DNA from: Maricurvus nonylphenolicus
GTDB taxonomy: Bacteria > Pseudomonadota > Gammaproteobacteria > Pseudomonadales > Cellvibrionaceae
Direction: 5' to 3'
Assembly: GCF_042854845.1 (NCBI RefSeq)
Contig: NZ_AP031498.1
Coordinates: forward strand, 372,001 to 436,000
DNA length: 64,000 nucleotides
The notes under the pieces are model-generated. The model ran no database searches. It saw only the letters and a list, made by a program, of their open reading frames with translations, and had not been told where the DNA came from. Positions 39,010 through 49,287 of the stretch are shown piece after piece. How positions within the stretch are numbered: position 1 is the stretch's first letter; each line of letters starts with the position of its first letter. The position numbers were made by a program, and so were the translations under genes.

Positions 39010-42000
39010 ATGACCACTGGCCTCTACCGGTTAGACGAGTTCAAAGACAACTGTGGTTTCGGTTTGATTGCCCATTTGAAGGGTGAAACCAGTCATGGCT
39101 TGTTAAAGACCGCCATTGAAGCATTGACCTGTATGACCCACCGGGGTGGTATTGCCGCCGATGGCAAGACTGGTGATGGTTGCGGCCTGCTGCTGCAAAA
39201 ACCAGACAGCTTCCTGCGAACCGTAGCCAAAGAACAGGGTATAGACTTGTCTGATATCTACGGCGTTGGTTCTATTATGTTGAGCCAGGACGAGGCTCTG
39301 GCCGATAAAGCACGCGCTGTCGTTGCTGAAGAGCTGGCCGCCCAAGGTTTGACCGCCGCTGGTTGGCGTACCGTGCCTACCCAGAATGATTGCCTGGGCC
39401 CAATTGCGCTGGATAGTCTGCCCGTCTTCAATCATTTATTTGTTAATGCAGAAGGCCTGACAGAGGCTGAGCTGAACGCCAAGCTGTTCGTTGCCCGTCG
39501 CAAGGCTGAAATCCGCCTGAGTGATGATTCTGCCTTCTATATAGCCAGCCTGAGTGCCAAGGTGCTGTCCTACAAAGGCCTGATGATGCCTGTGGACATC
39601 CCCAAGTTCTTTACCGACTTGGCTGATGAACGTCTGGAAACTGCGATCTGTGTGTTCCATCAGCGCTTCTCCACCAACACTATGCCGCAGTGGCCGCTGG
39701 CCCAGCCATTCCGTATGCTGGCCCACAACGGAGAAATTAACACTGTTATGGGTAACCGCAACTGGTCTGTTGCCCGTACGCCAAAATTCGCCAACGAGAT
39801 GCTGCCAGAGCTGGAAGAGATTACGCCTCTGGTTAACCGTACCGGCTCTGACTCCTCCAGCCTCGATAATATGCTGGAAGTGCTGCTGACCGGCGGTATG
39901 GAGCTGCACCGTGCTGTGCGTATGCTGGTTCCGCCTGCTTGGCAGAACGTTGAGCACATGGATTCCGATCTACGTGCCTTCTATGAATATAACTCCATGC
40001 ATATCGAACCGTGGGATGGCCCTGCAGGCCTGGTAGTGACCGATGGTCGCTACGCGGTATGTACTCTGGACCGTAACGGTCTGCGTCCTTCTCGTTGGGT
40101 AATCACCAAAGATGGCCTGATCACTGTGGCCTCCGAAGTGGGTGTATACGATTACGACCCAGCAGACGTAGTTGCCAAAGGTCGTCTGGGCCCAGGTCAG
40201 ATCCTGTCTGTGGATACCGAGACTGGCGAACTGTTCCACACCGAAGATGTGGATCAGCAGCTGAAGCAAAGCCAGCCTTATAAAGAGTGGTTGCAGAAGA
40301 AAGCGATTCGCATCGAGTCCACGCTGGAATCCGATGTGGCTGAAACCGGTATCGATGCCGGTGAGCTGAAAACCTATATGAAGATGTACCAGGTCTCCTT
40401 CGAAGAGCGTGACCAGGTACTGCGTCCATTGGCCGAAGGTGGCCAGGAAGCGACCGGCTCCATGGGTGATGACACCCCTATGGCGGTTCTGTCGCAGCAG
40501 AAGCGTACAACCTACGATTACTTCCGTCAGCAGTTCGCCCAGGTAACCAACCCGCCTATCGATCCGTTGCGTGAAGCGATTGTGATGTCGCTGGAGACCT
40601 GTATTGGTCGCGAGCTGTCTGTTTACACCGAGACCGAAGATCACGCCAATCGTGTGATTCTGACCTCTCCAGTGCTGTCGCCAGCCAAGTTCCAGGCCCT
40701 GTTGAATGTTGATCAGCCGGGCTACGACGTTGCTGAGTTTGGTCTGCACTACGATGCCAGCCAACAAAGCCTGCAAGATGCCATTACTGGTCTGTGTGAT
40801 CAGGTGGTTGATGCCGTTAAAGCCGGCAAGGTTATCGTTGTGCTGGACGATAGCGGCTTGGATTCTGCGCTGCTGCCTATCCACGCGTTGCTGGCCACGG
40901 GTGCAGTGCACCACCGTTTGACCAAAGAAGGTCTGCGTTGTGATGCCAATATCATCGTCAAAACCGCTACTGCTCGCGACCCACATCATATTGCGACGCT
41001 GATCGGTTACGGTGCTACCGCCGTCTACCCATACCTGAGCTACCAGGTGCTGAGTGATCTGATGGAAACCGGCGAGCTGCTAACTGATGTGGCTACCGCT
41101 TATAAGAATTACCGTAAGGGCATCAACAAGGGCCTGATGAAGATCCTGTCGAAGATGGGTATCTCCACCATTGCCTCTTACCGTGGTGCTCAGCTGTTTG
41201 AAGCTGTTGGTCTGTCTGAAGAAGTTATCGACCTGTGCTTCGACGGCACGCCGAGTCGTATTAAAGGTGCACGCTTCGAAGATCTGGAAAATGACCAGAA
41301 AGGTCTGGCCAAACTGGCTTGGGTACAGCGCAAGCCTATCGAGCCGGGCGGCATTCTGAAATATGTTCACGGTCAGGAATACCACGCCTTTAACCCGGAT
41401 GTGGTTCAGGCGCTGCAGGAGGCCGTTAAGAGCGGTGATTACAGTGCCTGGGGTGATTACGCCGAGTTAGTCAATAATCGTCCGGTAGCGACCCTGCGTG
41501 ACCTGCTGAAGCTGCGTGATGATGTCACCCCTGTGGATCTCAACGAAGTTGAGCCAATGGAAGCCATTGTACGTCGCTTCGACTCTGCCGCTATGTCCCT
41601 GGGTGCTCTGTCCCCAGAAGCTCACGAAGCGCTGGCTGAAGCGATGAACCGCCTGGGCGGTCGCTCCAACAGTGGTGAGGGTGGTGAAGATGTTGCCCGT
41701 TACGGCACCCTGAAGAATTCCAAGATCAAGCAGATTGCTTCCGGTCGTTTTGGAGTAACACCACACTATCTGGTAAACGCTGAAGTTCTGCAGATTAAAG
41801 TGGCCCAGGGCGCCAAGCCCGGTGAAGGCGGTCAGCTGCCAGGCGGTAAGGTCAACGACCTGATTGCACGCCTGCGTTACTCCGTACCCGGTGTGACCCT
41901 GATTTCTCCACCGCCACATCACGATATTTACTCGATCGAGGATCTGGCGCAGCTGATCTACGATCTGAAGCAGGTTAATCCGGATGCGCTGGTTTCTGTG

Positions 42001-43455
42001 AAACTGGTATCCCGTCCTGGTGTCGGTACTATCGCTGCCGGTGTTGCAAAGGCCTACGCTGACCTGATTACCATCTCCGGTTACGACGGTGGTACTGCTG
42101 CGAGTCCGCTGACCTCTATTCGCTACGCCGGTTCTCCTTGGGAGCTGGGCCTGTCTGAAACCCATCAGACTCTGCGTGCCAATGACCTGCGAGACAAGGT
42201 TCGCGTACAAACCGACGGTGGTTTGAAGTCTGGTCTGGATGTAATTAAAGCCGCAATCCTGGGGGCCGAGAGCTTCGGTTTTGGTACCGCGCCCATGGTA
42301 GCTCTGGGTTGTAAGTACCTGCGTATTTGTCACCTGAATAACTGTGCTACCGGTGTTGCTACCCAGAACGATCAGCTGCGTAAAGATCACTATATCGGTA
42401 CTGTTGATATGGCGATGAACTTCTTCAAGTTTGTTGCTGAAGAAGCCCGTGAGTGGATGGCGCGTCTGGGTGTTCGTTCTCTGGATGAGCTGATCGGTCG
42501 CGTTGAGTTGCTGGAAATTCTCGATGGTGAATCTGTCAAGCAGGGCAATCTGGATTTAAGCCCGATTGTTTACACCGATGACCTGCTCAATACCAAGCCA
42601 CAGATTTGTACTCAGGCGAAAAACGACCCTTACGATAAGGGTGAAAAGGCCGAGGAAATTGTTAAGGCTGTACTGCCAGCGATTGAAGCCAAAGCCGGTG
42701 GCGAGTTTGAATTTACCATCACCAACTGTGACCGTTCCATCGGTGCACGTGTCAGTGGTGAGATCGCCAAGCGTCACGGTAATGCGGGCATGAACGATGC
42801 GCCGATTACCCTGAAACTGAACGGTATTGCCGGTCAGAGTTTTGGTGTGTGGAACGCCGGCGGTTTGAATCTGGTGCTGGACGGCGATGCCAACGACTAC
42901 GTTGGTAAAGGTATGGCTGGCGGTAAGATTGTACTGCGTCCGCCTCAGGGTTCTGAGTTCAAGTCCAACGAAACCAGCATTATGGGTAATACCTGTTTGT
43001 ACGGTGCGACTGGCGGTAAGTTGTTTGCTGCGGGTCAGGCCGGTGAGCGTTGCGGTGTTCGTAACTCCGGTGCTCATGTTGTGGTTGAAGGTGCCGGTGA
43101 CCACTGTTGTGAATATATGACCGGTGGTGTGGTAACCGTTCTGGGCGATACTGGTGTTAACTTCGGTGCAGGTATGACCGGTGGTTTCGCCTATGTTCTG
43201 GATCAGAACAACACCTTCGTTGATAAGTACAACAACGAGTTGATTGAGATTCATCGTATTAACCGCGAAGCGCTGGAAGCCCACCGCAACCATCTGCGCG
43301 GTATTATCGAAGAGTTTGTTGCCGAGACGAACAGTGCCTGGGGCCAGGAGTTGTTAAACAACTTCGAAGACTTTATTGGCAAGTTCTGGTTGGTAAAACC
43401 CAAAGCAGCCAGCTTGGGCCAGCTGCTGGATAACGTGAAGCAGCGCGGCGAATAA
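39010..43455 (+). CDS. gltB: Glutamate synthase (NADPH) large subunit
   Basis: About 1481 residues from the ATG at 39010; a GTG at 38998 is in frame but needs a longer propeptide. Cys14 (in FKDNCGFGLIAH) becomes the N-terminal nucleophile after propeptide removal, as in all GltB. Domains: class II glutaminase (to about 400), central domain, FMN-binding TIM barrel with PGEGGQLPGGKV, 3Fe-4S cluster Cys motif (CKYLRICHLNNCATGVATQ), and the C-terminal beta-helix. It makes glutamate from glutamine and 2-oxoglutarate with GltD, the nitrogen entry route used with nitrate growth. Confidence 0.98.
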   Translation: MTTGLYRLDEFKDNCGFGLIAHLKGETSHGLLKTAIEALTCMTHRGGIAADGKTGDGCGLLLQKPDSFLRTVAKEQGIDLSDIYGVGSIMLSQDEALADKARAVVAEELAAQGLTAAGWRTVPTQNDCLGPIALDSLPVFNHLFVNAEGLTEAELNAKLFVARRKAEIRLSDDSAFYIASLSAKVLSYKGLMMPVDIPKFFTDLADERLETAICVFHQRFSTNTMPQWPLAQPFRMLAHNGEINTVMGNRNWSVARTPKFANEMLPELEEITPLVNRTGSDSSSLDNMLEVLLTGGMELHRAVRMLVPPAWQNVEHMDSDLRAFYEYNSMHIEPWDGPAGLVVTDGRYAVCTLDRNGLRPSRWVITKDGLITVASEVGVYDYDPADVVAKGRLGPGQILSVDTETGELFHTEDVDQQLKQSQPYKEWLQKKAIRIESTLESDVAETGIDAGELKTYMKMYQVSFEERDQVLRPLAEGGQEATGSMGDDTPMAVLSQQKRTTYDYFRQQFAQVTNPPIDPLREAIVMSLETCIGRELSVYTETEDHANRVILTSPVLSPAKFQALLNVDQPGYDVAEFGLHYDASQQSLQDAITGLCDQVVDAVKAGKVIVVLDDSGLDSALLPIHALLATGAVHHRLTKEGLRCDANIIVKTATARDPHHIATLIGYGATAVYPYLSYQVLSDLMETGELLTDVATAYKNYRKGINKGLMKILSKMGISTIASYRGAQLFEAVGLSEEVIDLCFDGTPSRIKGARFEDLENDQKGLAKLAWVQRKPIEPGGILKYVHGQEYHAFNPDVVQALQEAVKSGDYSAWGDYAELVNNRPVATLRDLLKLRDDVTPVDLNEVEPMEAIVRRFDSAAMSLGALSPEAHEALAEAMNRLGGRSNSGEGGEDVARYGTLKNSKIKQIASGRFGVTPHYLVNAEVLQIKVAQGAKPGEGGQLPGGKVNDLIARLRYSVPGVTLISPPPHHDIYSIEDLAQLIYDLKQVNPDALVSVKLVSRPGVGTIAAGVAKAYADLITISGYDGGTAASPLTSIRYAGSPWELGLSETHQTLRANDLRDKVRVQTDGGLKSGLDVIKAAILGAESFGFGTAPMVALGCKYLRICHLNNCATGVATQNDQLRKDHYIGTVDMAMNFFKFVAEEAREWMARLGVRSLDELIGRVELLEILDGESVKQGNLDLSPIVYTDDLLNTKPQICTQAKNDPYDKGEKAEEIVKAVLPAIEAKAGGEFEFTITNCDRSIGARVSGEIAKRHGNAGMNDAPITLKLNGIAGQSFGVWNAGGLNLVLDGDANDYVGKGMAGGKIVLRPPQGSEFKSNETSIMGNTCLYGATGGKLFAAGQAGERCGVRNSGAHVVVEGAGDHCCEYMTGGVVTVLGDTGVNFGAGMTGGFAYVLDQNNTFVDKYNNELIEIHRINREALEAHRNHLRGIIEEFVAETNSAWGQELLNNFEDFIGKFWLVKPKAASLGQLLDNVKQRGE

Positions 43456-43506
43456 TCGCCACTGCTTCCACGTCAAACAGCAACTAACGCAATTAGAGAA
43501 AGAATT

Positions 43507-44925
43507 ATGGCTGACCGTTTACAAAATAACTTTCAGTTTCTCGATGTAGGTCGACAGGACCCGAACAAGAAAGATATCGACACCCGTAAAAACGATTTTG
43601 TCGAAATCTACCAGCCGTTCAGTGAAGAGCAGGTGCAGAACCAGTCTCACCGCTGTCTGGAATGTGGTAACCCCTACTGTGAGTGGAAGTGTCCGGTACA
43701 CAACTATATTCCAAACTGGCTGAAACTGATTTCCGAAGGCAACATCATCGAAGCGGCCAACTTGAGTCATCAGACCAATTCTCTGCCAGAAGTGTGTGGC
43801 CGTGTATGCCCACAGGATCGTCTGTGTGAAGGCGCTTGTACCCTGAACGACGGTTTTGGTGCTGTGACCATTGGTAATGTTGAGAAGTACATTACCGATA
43901 CTGCTATGGCCATGGGTTGGAAGCCAGACATGTCCAAAGTGGTTTGGACGGATAAGAAAGTTGCCGTTATCGGTGCGGGCCCGGCAGGTCTGGGTTGTGC
44001 AGATATCCTGGTGCGCAACGGTGTTAAGCCTGTTGTGTTTGATCGCCACCCAGAAATTGGTGGTCTGCTGACTTTCGGTATTCCAGAGTTCAAACTGGAA
44101 AAAGACGTGCTGGTTAAGCGTCGTGAGATGTTCACCGAAATGGGTGTTGAGTTCCGTCTCAGCACTGAAATCGGTAAAGACATTCAGATGCAGGAACTGC
44201 TCGATGAGTACGATGCCGTATTTATGGGCATGGGTACCTACAACTACATGAAAGGTGGTTTCCCGGGTGAGGATCTGCCAGGTGTATACGACGCACTGCC
44301 GTTCCTGATTTCCAACGTAAATCGCAACCTGGGCTTTGAGAAAGACGCTGATGAATTCATCAGTGTTGAAGGCAAGAAAGTGGTTGTTCTTGGTGGTGGT
44401 GATACCGCCATGGACTGTAACCGTACTTCCATTCGTCAGCAGGCAAACACAGTGACCTGTGCCTACCGTCGTGACGAAGAGAATATGCCGGGCTCCAAGC
44501 GTGAAGTGGCCAACGCCAAAGAAGAAGGTGTTGAGTTCCTCTTTAACCGTCAGCCTATTGCCATTGTTGGTGAAGAGAAGGTTGAAGGCGTTAAGGTTGT
44601 GACGACTCAGCTGGGTGAGCCAGACGAAAATGGTCGTCGCCGTCCTGAGCCAATCCCTGGCAGTGAAGAAGTGCTGGATGCCGATGTGGTATTAATTGCC
44701 TTCGGTTTCCGTCCAAGCCCTGCGCCTTGGTTTGACGATCACAATATCACTGTAAACGACTGGGGTGGTGTTGAAGCACCTGAAGCTCAGGAGTTCGCTT
44801 TCCAGACCAGCAACCCGAAAGTATTTGCTGGTGGTGATATGGTGCGTGGTTCTGACCTGGTGGTAACCGCCATCTGGGAAGGTCGCCAGGCCGCAGAAGG
44901 TATCCTCGACTTCTTGAATGTGTAA
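43507..44925 (+). CDS. gltD: Glutamate synthase (NADPH) small subunit
   Basis: A 472-residue flavoprotein that feeds NADPH electrons to GltB. The N-terminal Cys motifs (CLECGNPYCEWKCPVHNYIPNW; CGRVCPQDRLCEGAC) bind two [4Fe-4S] clusters. The FAD Rossmann motif is VIGAGPAGLGCADIL and the NADPH one is VVLGGGDTAMDCNR. C-terminal FAD-binding GGDMVRGSDLVVTAI. It follows gltB by 51 bp. A terminator closes the pair. Confidence 0.97.
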   Translation: MADRLQNNFQFLDVGRQDPNKKDIDTRKNDFVEIYQPFSEEQVQNQSHRCLECGNPYCEWKCPVHNYIPNWLKLISEGNIIEAANLSHQTNSLPEVCGRVCPQDRLCEGACTLNDGFGAVTIGNVEKYITDTAMAMGWKPDMSKVVWTDKKVAVIGAGPAGLGCADILVRNGVKPVVFDRHPEIGGLLTFGIPEFKLEKDVLVKRREMFTEMGVEFRLSTEIGKDIQMQELLDEYDAVFMGMGTYNYMKGGFPGEDLPGVYDALPFLISNVNRNLGFEKDADEFISVEGKKVVVLGGGDTAMDCNRTSIRQQANTVTCAYRRDEENMPGSKREVANAKEEGVEFLFNRQPIAIVGEEKVEGVKVVTTQLGEPDENGRRRPEPIPGSEEVLDADVVLIAFGFRPSPAPWFDDHNITVNDWGGVEAPEAQEFAFQTSNPKVFAGGDMVRGSDLVVTAIWEGRQAAEGILDFLNV

Positions 44926-44943
44926 GCATTCAGTCGCGAGTAG

Positions 44944-44969
44944 AAAGGCACGCTTGGCGTGCCTTTTTT
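44944..44969 (+). terminator. Intrinsic terminator of gltBD
   Basis: AAAGGCACGC / GCGTGCCTTTTTT with a TTG loop. Confidence 0.92.
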
Positions 44970-45072
44970 GTATGTGCATTTGATCTATCTGGGTTGTACT
45001 GATCCCACGAATGGCGCACTATTTGCTGCCATAAGCCTGAATACATAACGCCAAGTTGTAATAGAGCCGAAT

Positions 45073-46149
45073 ATGACAGAATTAAAAAACGATCGTTTCC
45101 TGCGCGCCCTGTTGCGCCAGCCTGTGGATATGACCCCTGTGTGGATGATGCGTCAGGCAGGTCGCTATCTACCTGAATACCGTGCAACCCGTGCCCAGGC
45201 AGGCGACTTTATGGGGCTGTGTACCAATCCAGAGCTGGCTTGCGAGGTTACCCTGCAGCCGCTGGATCGTTATCCACAGTTGGATGCGGCGATTTTATTC
45301 TCTGATATTCTGACTATCCCGGATGCCATGGGCTTGGGCCTCTATTTTGAAACTGGCGAAGGCCCACGATTTAAGAAATCCGTGCACACCGCTGCCGATA
45401 TTGAAGCCTTGCCGATTGTTGATCCCCACAAGGATCTGCCCTATGTGGTTGATGCCGTAAGCACGATTCGTCGTGAATTGAATGGCCGAGTGCCGCTGAT
45501 TGGCTTTACTGGTAGCCCGTGGACGCTGGCCACTTATATGGTCGAAGGTGGCTCCAGTAAAGATTACCGTCGCACCAAAGCGATGCTTTACGATCAGCCA
45601 GAAGTGTTACACCTGTTGTTGGAAAAGCTGGCGATTTCAGTAACTGATTACCTCAATGCCCAGATTGAGGCGGGCGCTCAGGCAGTACAGATCTTTGATT
45701 CCTGGGGAGGTGCACTGAGTTACAACGCTTATCAGGAATTCTCCCTGCGTTATATGCAGAAGATTATCGATGGTCTAATCAAAGAGCGCGAAGGTCGTCA
45801 GATCCCAGTGATTCTGTTTACCAAAGGCGGAGGCCAGTGGCTGGAGTTAATGGCTGAAACCGGTGCTACCACCTTGGGCTTGGATTGGACCACCGATATT
45901 GGTCAGGCCCGTGCCCGTGTTGGTGATAAGGTATCCCTGCAGGGTAATATGGATCCGGCCGTACTTTATGCCAGCCCGGAGGCTATTCGTCGCGAAGTGG
46001 CCACCATCCTTAAGGGCTTTGGCAATGGCTCGGGTCATGTCTTTAACCTGGGCCACGGTGTAACTCCGCATGTGGACCCAGCCCATGCCGGTGCCTTCTT
46101 TGAGGCTGTTCACGAGCTGTCTGCGCAGTATCATCAAGAAAACTCATAA
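45073..46149 (+). CDS. hemE: Uroporphyrinogen decarboxylase
   Basis: A 358-residue cytosolic enzyme that makes coproporphyrinogen III from uroporphyrinogen III. PVWMMRQAGRYLPEYR (Arg and catalytic Asp surroundings), FSDILTIPDAMG, GFTGSPWTLATYMVEGG, and the C-terminal NLGHGVTPHVDPAHA identify it. It stands alone between terminators: the gltBD terminator before it and a stem (46162-46185) after. Confidence 0.97.
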   Translation: MTELKNDRFLRALLRQPVDMTPVWMMRQAGRYLPEYRATRAQAGDFMGLCTNPELACEVTLQPLDRYPQLDAAILFSDILTIPDAMGLGLYFETGEGPRFKKSVHTAADIEALPIVDPHKDLPYVVDAVSTIRRELNGRVPLIGFTGSPWTLATYMVEGGSSKDYRRTKAMLYDQPEVLHLLLEKLAISVTDYLNAQIEAGAQAVQIFDSWGGALSYNAYQEFSLRYMQKIIDGLIKEREGRQIPVILFTKGGGQWLELMAETGATTLGLDWTTDIGQARARVGDKVSLQGNMDPAVLYASPEAIRREVATILKGFGNGSGHVFNLGHGVTPHVDPAHAGAFFEAVHELSAQYHQENS

Positions 46150-46161
46150 GCTTCTGTAAGT

Positions 46162-46185
46162 CGCTTGTAGACCCCGCTACAAGCG
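46162..46185 (+). terminator. Hairpin after hemE, probable weak terminator
   Basis: CGCTTGTAG / CTACAAGCG form a 9-bp stem with a 6-base loop; the following GCTGTTTCT is only weakly T-rich. Confidence 0.5.
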
Positions 46186-46371
46186 GCTGTTTCTAGCCTG
46201 CTTCCATCTGCTAATTCCTCCGTTGAGCGCTGAGCTATCCTGAAAGAGTGGATATTTACGCGTCCTTTGGCCAAAATGTGAACAGGGCGGTTTGTTATAG
46301 CAGCCCATTACGTATACTGGCGAGTCCTGCCTTCGGTGTGAAGGATTGAAACTACAAGGGAAGTCAGTATA

Positions 46372-47766
46372 GTGCAGAGTCGGATTCGCGACGGGGATGT
46401 TGCAGTGGGCATTAAACAGGTAAAGGTTGACGTCAATGAGCTGACCGTGGGGATGTTTGTCTCCGGGTTAGATCGTCCGTGGACCCAAACCCCGTTTCCC
46501 CTGCAGGGTTTTTATATTCGCGAGCTCGATGAGATTAAAGAGCTTAAGCAGCACTGTCGCCACGTCTATATTGATCTCGCCAAGGGTTCTGGACCAGTTT
46601 CTGCGAATCTCAAGAAGCTATCCGGTGCTTCTTCGAATAAATCATCTCCCAGGGTAAATCGCTCCGCTACGGTTAAAGTTGATGTTGCGCCTTTAAAGAT
46701 AAAGCGCAATGCCTATAACGATATACAGCAGCCTCTCAAAAAAGAAGTTAAGAACGCAAAACAGCTTCACCAAAAAGTCTTTTCTGCTGTGGGTGAGGTC
46801 GTAGACCAATTAGACCATGGACAATCAATCCCTGTGAGAGAAACCCAGCAGGTTGCCAGTGAAATGGTCGACAGCGTGTTGCGTAACCCCGATGCGTTAA
46901 GCTGGTTAACCCGTGTACGGGAAAAAGATGAGCACACTTACAGCCACTCGGTGCGCTGTGCGGTATGGGCGATTATTTTTGGTCGTCATATTGGCCTGGT
47001 GAAAAAAGATCTCGATGTCTTGGCCATGGGAGTGTTGTTAAAGGATGTGGGTAAGACCCGCCTGGATCAAAAACTGATTAGCATGAAGCAGCGCTCGGCA
47101 CCGCAGGAACGTGAGTACGAGCAATTTGTGGGCTACGGTGTTGATATCTTAAGGGCTACAGAAGGGGTGTCCCCCAGAGTTATCGCTGTGGTAAAAAATC
47201 ACTGTGAACGTATTAATGGTTCGGGTTTTCCTCAACAGTTAAAGGGCGACAAGATTCCTCTGCTGGGAAAAATCGCGGGCATAGTGACTTTTTATGATGA
47301 TACCACCAACCCCCGTGGAGAAACCTATCCCCTGGCGCCATCCAAGGCTGTGGCTAAGCTCTACGAGTTGCGCAACAGTGAGTTTCAGGAAGAGCTGGTA
47401 GTGGAATTTATCCGTGCTATCGGTCTCTACCCAACGGGCACACTGGTCGAGTTAAGTACCGGCGAGGTTGGCGTGGTGGTGGAGCAAAACTTTGAGCGTC
47501 GGTTAAAACCTAAAGTGATGATTGTGCTGGATTCCTGCAAGCATACGCTCGGTAAACCTTTCCTTTTGGATATGGCGGAGGATGATCGTCAGAAGCAGGC
47601 GTTGGTTGATGCTGGTAAAAAAACACTCAATGAAGTTGAAAAAATCGAAATACTGCGTGATCTGGAGCCAGGCTCCTATGAAGTAGATATTGCCGAAATT
47701 CGCGATAACTACCTATTTAAAAAAGAGCGCAAAGGTCTGCTGTCTTTCTTAAAGCGCGGCGATTAA
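46372..47766 (+). CDS. DUF3391/HD-GYP protein with degenerate catalytic site
   Basis: A 464-residue protein from GTG (GGGAAG 9 bases before). The N-terminal DUF3391 domain (about 16-110) precedes a linker and an HD-GYP domain (about 135-320). HD-GYP enzymes hydrolyse c-di-GMP. Here the HD motif reads LLKDVGK (Lys224 for His), the HHE motif reads HCERIN (Cys278 for His, Asn282 for Asp) and GYP is GFP. The EREYEQFVGYG segment also lacks its His. Metal ligands are thus largely missing, so it is probably a non-catalytic c-di-GMP sensor or scaffold. Confidence 0.82.
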   Translation: MQSRIRDGDVAVGIKQVKVDVNELTVGMFVSGLDRPWTQTPFPLQGFYIRELDEIKELKQHCRHVYIDLAKGSGPVSANLKKLSGASSNKSSPRVNRSATVKVDVAPLKIKRNAYNDIQQPLKKEVKNAKQLHQKVFSAVGEVVDQLDHGQSIPVRETQQVASEMVDSVLRNPDALSWLTRVREKDEHTYSHSVRCAVWAIIFGRHIGLVKKDLDVLAMGVLLKDVGKTRLDQKLISMKQRSAPQEREYEQFVGYGVDILRATEGVSPRVIAVVKNHCERINGSGFPQQLKGDKIPLLGKIAGIVTFYDDTTNPRGETYPLAPSKAVAKLYELRNSEFQEELVVEFIRAIGLYPTGTLVELSTGEVGVVVEQNFERRLKPKVMIVLDSCKHTLGKPFLLDMAEDDRQKQALVDAGKKTLNEVEKIEILRDLEPGSYEVDIAEIRDNYLFKKERKGLLSFLKRGD

Positions 47767-47779
47767 TTACCATCTCCGA

Positions 47780-48421
47780 ATGTACGATCCCGAAACCTGG
47801 CAGGCTTTTCTGCAGTCTTCCCATACTTTGCCTACAAGTAAACGTGAATATCCCGAGTGGCATCAAGGCAGGAGCAGGTTTTGTGTATGGGCAATTTTGC
47901 TGGAGCAAGCATCTATTGTCAGTCTGCAGCGCCAAGCCCAATCCTGGTTACAAGATTATTTGTTGTTGCCCTATAGTCGCCAACCGCATATCACCTTAAC
48001 GGCTTGCGGTTTCTGGCAGCCTGAAGCAGCTTTACAGCAAGAAGATAACTTTTCCGGCTTACAGCAGCACCTACAGTTGCTCGATAGCGCTGAATTATCG
48101 CCCTTTGAATTACAATTGGGCGGGTTGAACAGCTTTACAACCGTGCCGTTCTTTGAGGTGTCTGATCCTGGTGCTATGTTGGGGAAACTACGTCAGTCGC
48201 TCCCCAGTTATTTTGAAACCATTCGCCAAGTGCCCTACTGTCCGCATGTGACCATCGGCTGTTATAACAAGGCTTGGCCAACAGCCGATATTGCCAAGCG
48301 AATTCAGGCGTTCCCGCCTGTTGCACCTGTCACCATAAAGGTTGAGCAAATCGCTTTACTAAGTTACTCCACTAAAGATATCGGCTCATCTTTAGAGGTT
48401 GAGTATTCGTATAAACTTTAG
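47780..48421 (+). CDS. 2H phosphoesterase superfamily protein
   Basis: A 213-residue protein of the RNA ligase/cyclic phosphodiesterase type, with two His-x-Thr motifs: PHITLTACG (about 73) and PHVTIGCYN (about 155). The spacing fits a 2H fold. Substrate unknown; family members act on 2',3'-cyclic phosphates or cyclic nucleotides. It lies 13 bp after the HD-GYP gene, so a common transcript is likely. Its last four codons overlap the end of the convergent CitE-like gene. Confidence 0.75.
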   Translation: MYDPETWQAFLQSSHTLPTSKREYPEWHQGRSRFCVWAILLEQASIVSLQRQAQSWLQDYLLLPYSRQPHITLTACGFWQPEAALQQEDNFSGLQQHLQLLDSAELSPFELQLGGLNSFTTVPFFEVSDPGAMLGKLRQSLPSYFETIRQVPYCPHVTIGCYNKAWPTADIAKRIQAFPPVAPVTIKVEQIALLSYSTKDIGSSLEVEYSYKL

Positions 48422-49287
48422 TTTCGTTCAGACAGCGCTTGTGCAATTGCCAGGGTACGCTGAGCTTCTTCAACATGCAGGTTCTCAACCAGCTTGCCAT
48501 CCACCACAACAACACCTTGGCCTTCGCTGGTTGCCTGCTGCCAGGCGTCAATTATTTTTTGTGCCTGTTCAGCAGCCCCTTCGGTTAACCCAAATGTGTC
48601 ATTGGCTGGCTGGATTTGTTTGGGGTGAATCAGTGATTTGCCATCAAAGCCCAAATGCCTGCCTTGCTCACAGGCTGAGAGGTAGCCTTGCTCATCACTG
48701 AGATCCAGATGCACACCATCAATAATATCCAGGCTGTGTGCTCGCGCAGCCAGGACACACTGGCTTAGCGAGGTGATAAAGCCGAGGCGATCGGGGGTGT
48801 GAGGTACTCGCAGTTCCTTGGAAAGGTCTGAGGTTCCCATTACCACAACTTGTAGGCGATCTTGATCCGCACAAATGGCATCGATATCCAAAACCCCGCG
48901 AGGAGTTTCGATCATAATCCAGATACCTAAAGACTCTGGGGCACCTGCATGGTTAAGAATTTCAATGGCTGCCTTAATTTCATCGGCACTCTCTACTTTA
49001 GGCAGACACACGGCATCGGCAGAGGTTTTTGCGGCGGCTTCCAGATCGGCTTTTCCCCAAGGCGTATTGAGTCCATTACTGCGGATCACTAATTCCCTGT
49101 AACCATAACCGCCCTGATTAACCGCCTCACATATCAGGTTTCTGGCATTGTCTTTTTGAGATGGGGCAACGGCGTCTTCCAAGTCCAAAATCAGTGCATC
49201 GGCATCCAGTGTTTTGGCTTTTTCCAGAGCGCGGGCATTGGATCCGGGCATATACAGGGCTGAACGACGTGGGCGAATCTGATGCAT
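48418..49287 (-). CDS. HpcH/HpaI aldolase family CoA ester lyase (CitE-like)
   Basis: A 289-residue TIM-barrel protein. RSALYMPGSNARALEKAKTLDADALILDLEDAV binds the CoA ester and a divalent metal; the second metal Glu is in IMIETPRGVLDI; the C-terminal GFDGKSLIHPKQI is typical of malyl/citramalyl/citryl-CoA lyases. Without neighbours of a known pathway (no CitDF or CoA transferases nearby), the substrate cannot be fixed; citramalyl-CoA lyase or malyl-CoA lyase are possible. It overlaps the 2H gene by 4 bp, tail to tail. Confidence 0.85.
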   Translation of the reverse strand: MHQIRPRRSALYMPGSNARALEKAKTLDADALILDLEDAVAPSQKDNARNLICEAVNQGGYGYRELVIRSNGLNTPWGKADLEAAAKTSADAVCLPKVESADEIKAAIEILNHAGAPESLGIWIMIETPRGVLDIDAICADQDRLQVVVMGTSDLSKELRVPHTPDRLGFITSLSQCVLAARAHSLDIIDGVHLDLSDEQGYLSACEQGRHLGFDGKSLIHPKQIQPANDTFGLTEGAAEQAQKIIDAWQQATSEGQGVVVVDGKLVENLHVEEAQRTLAIAQALSERN

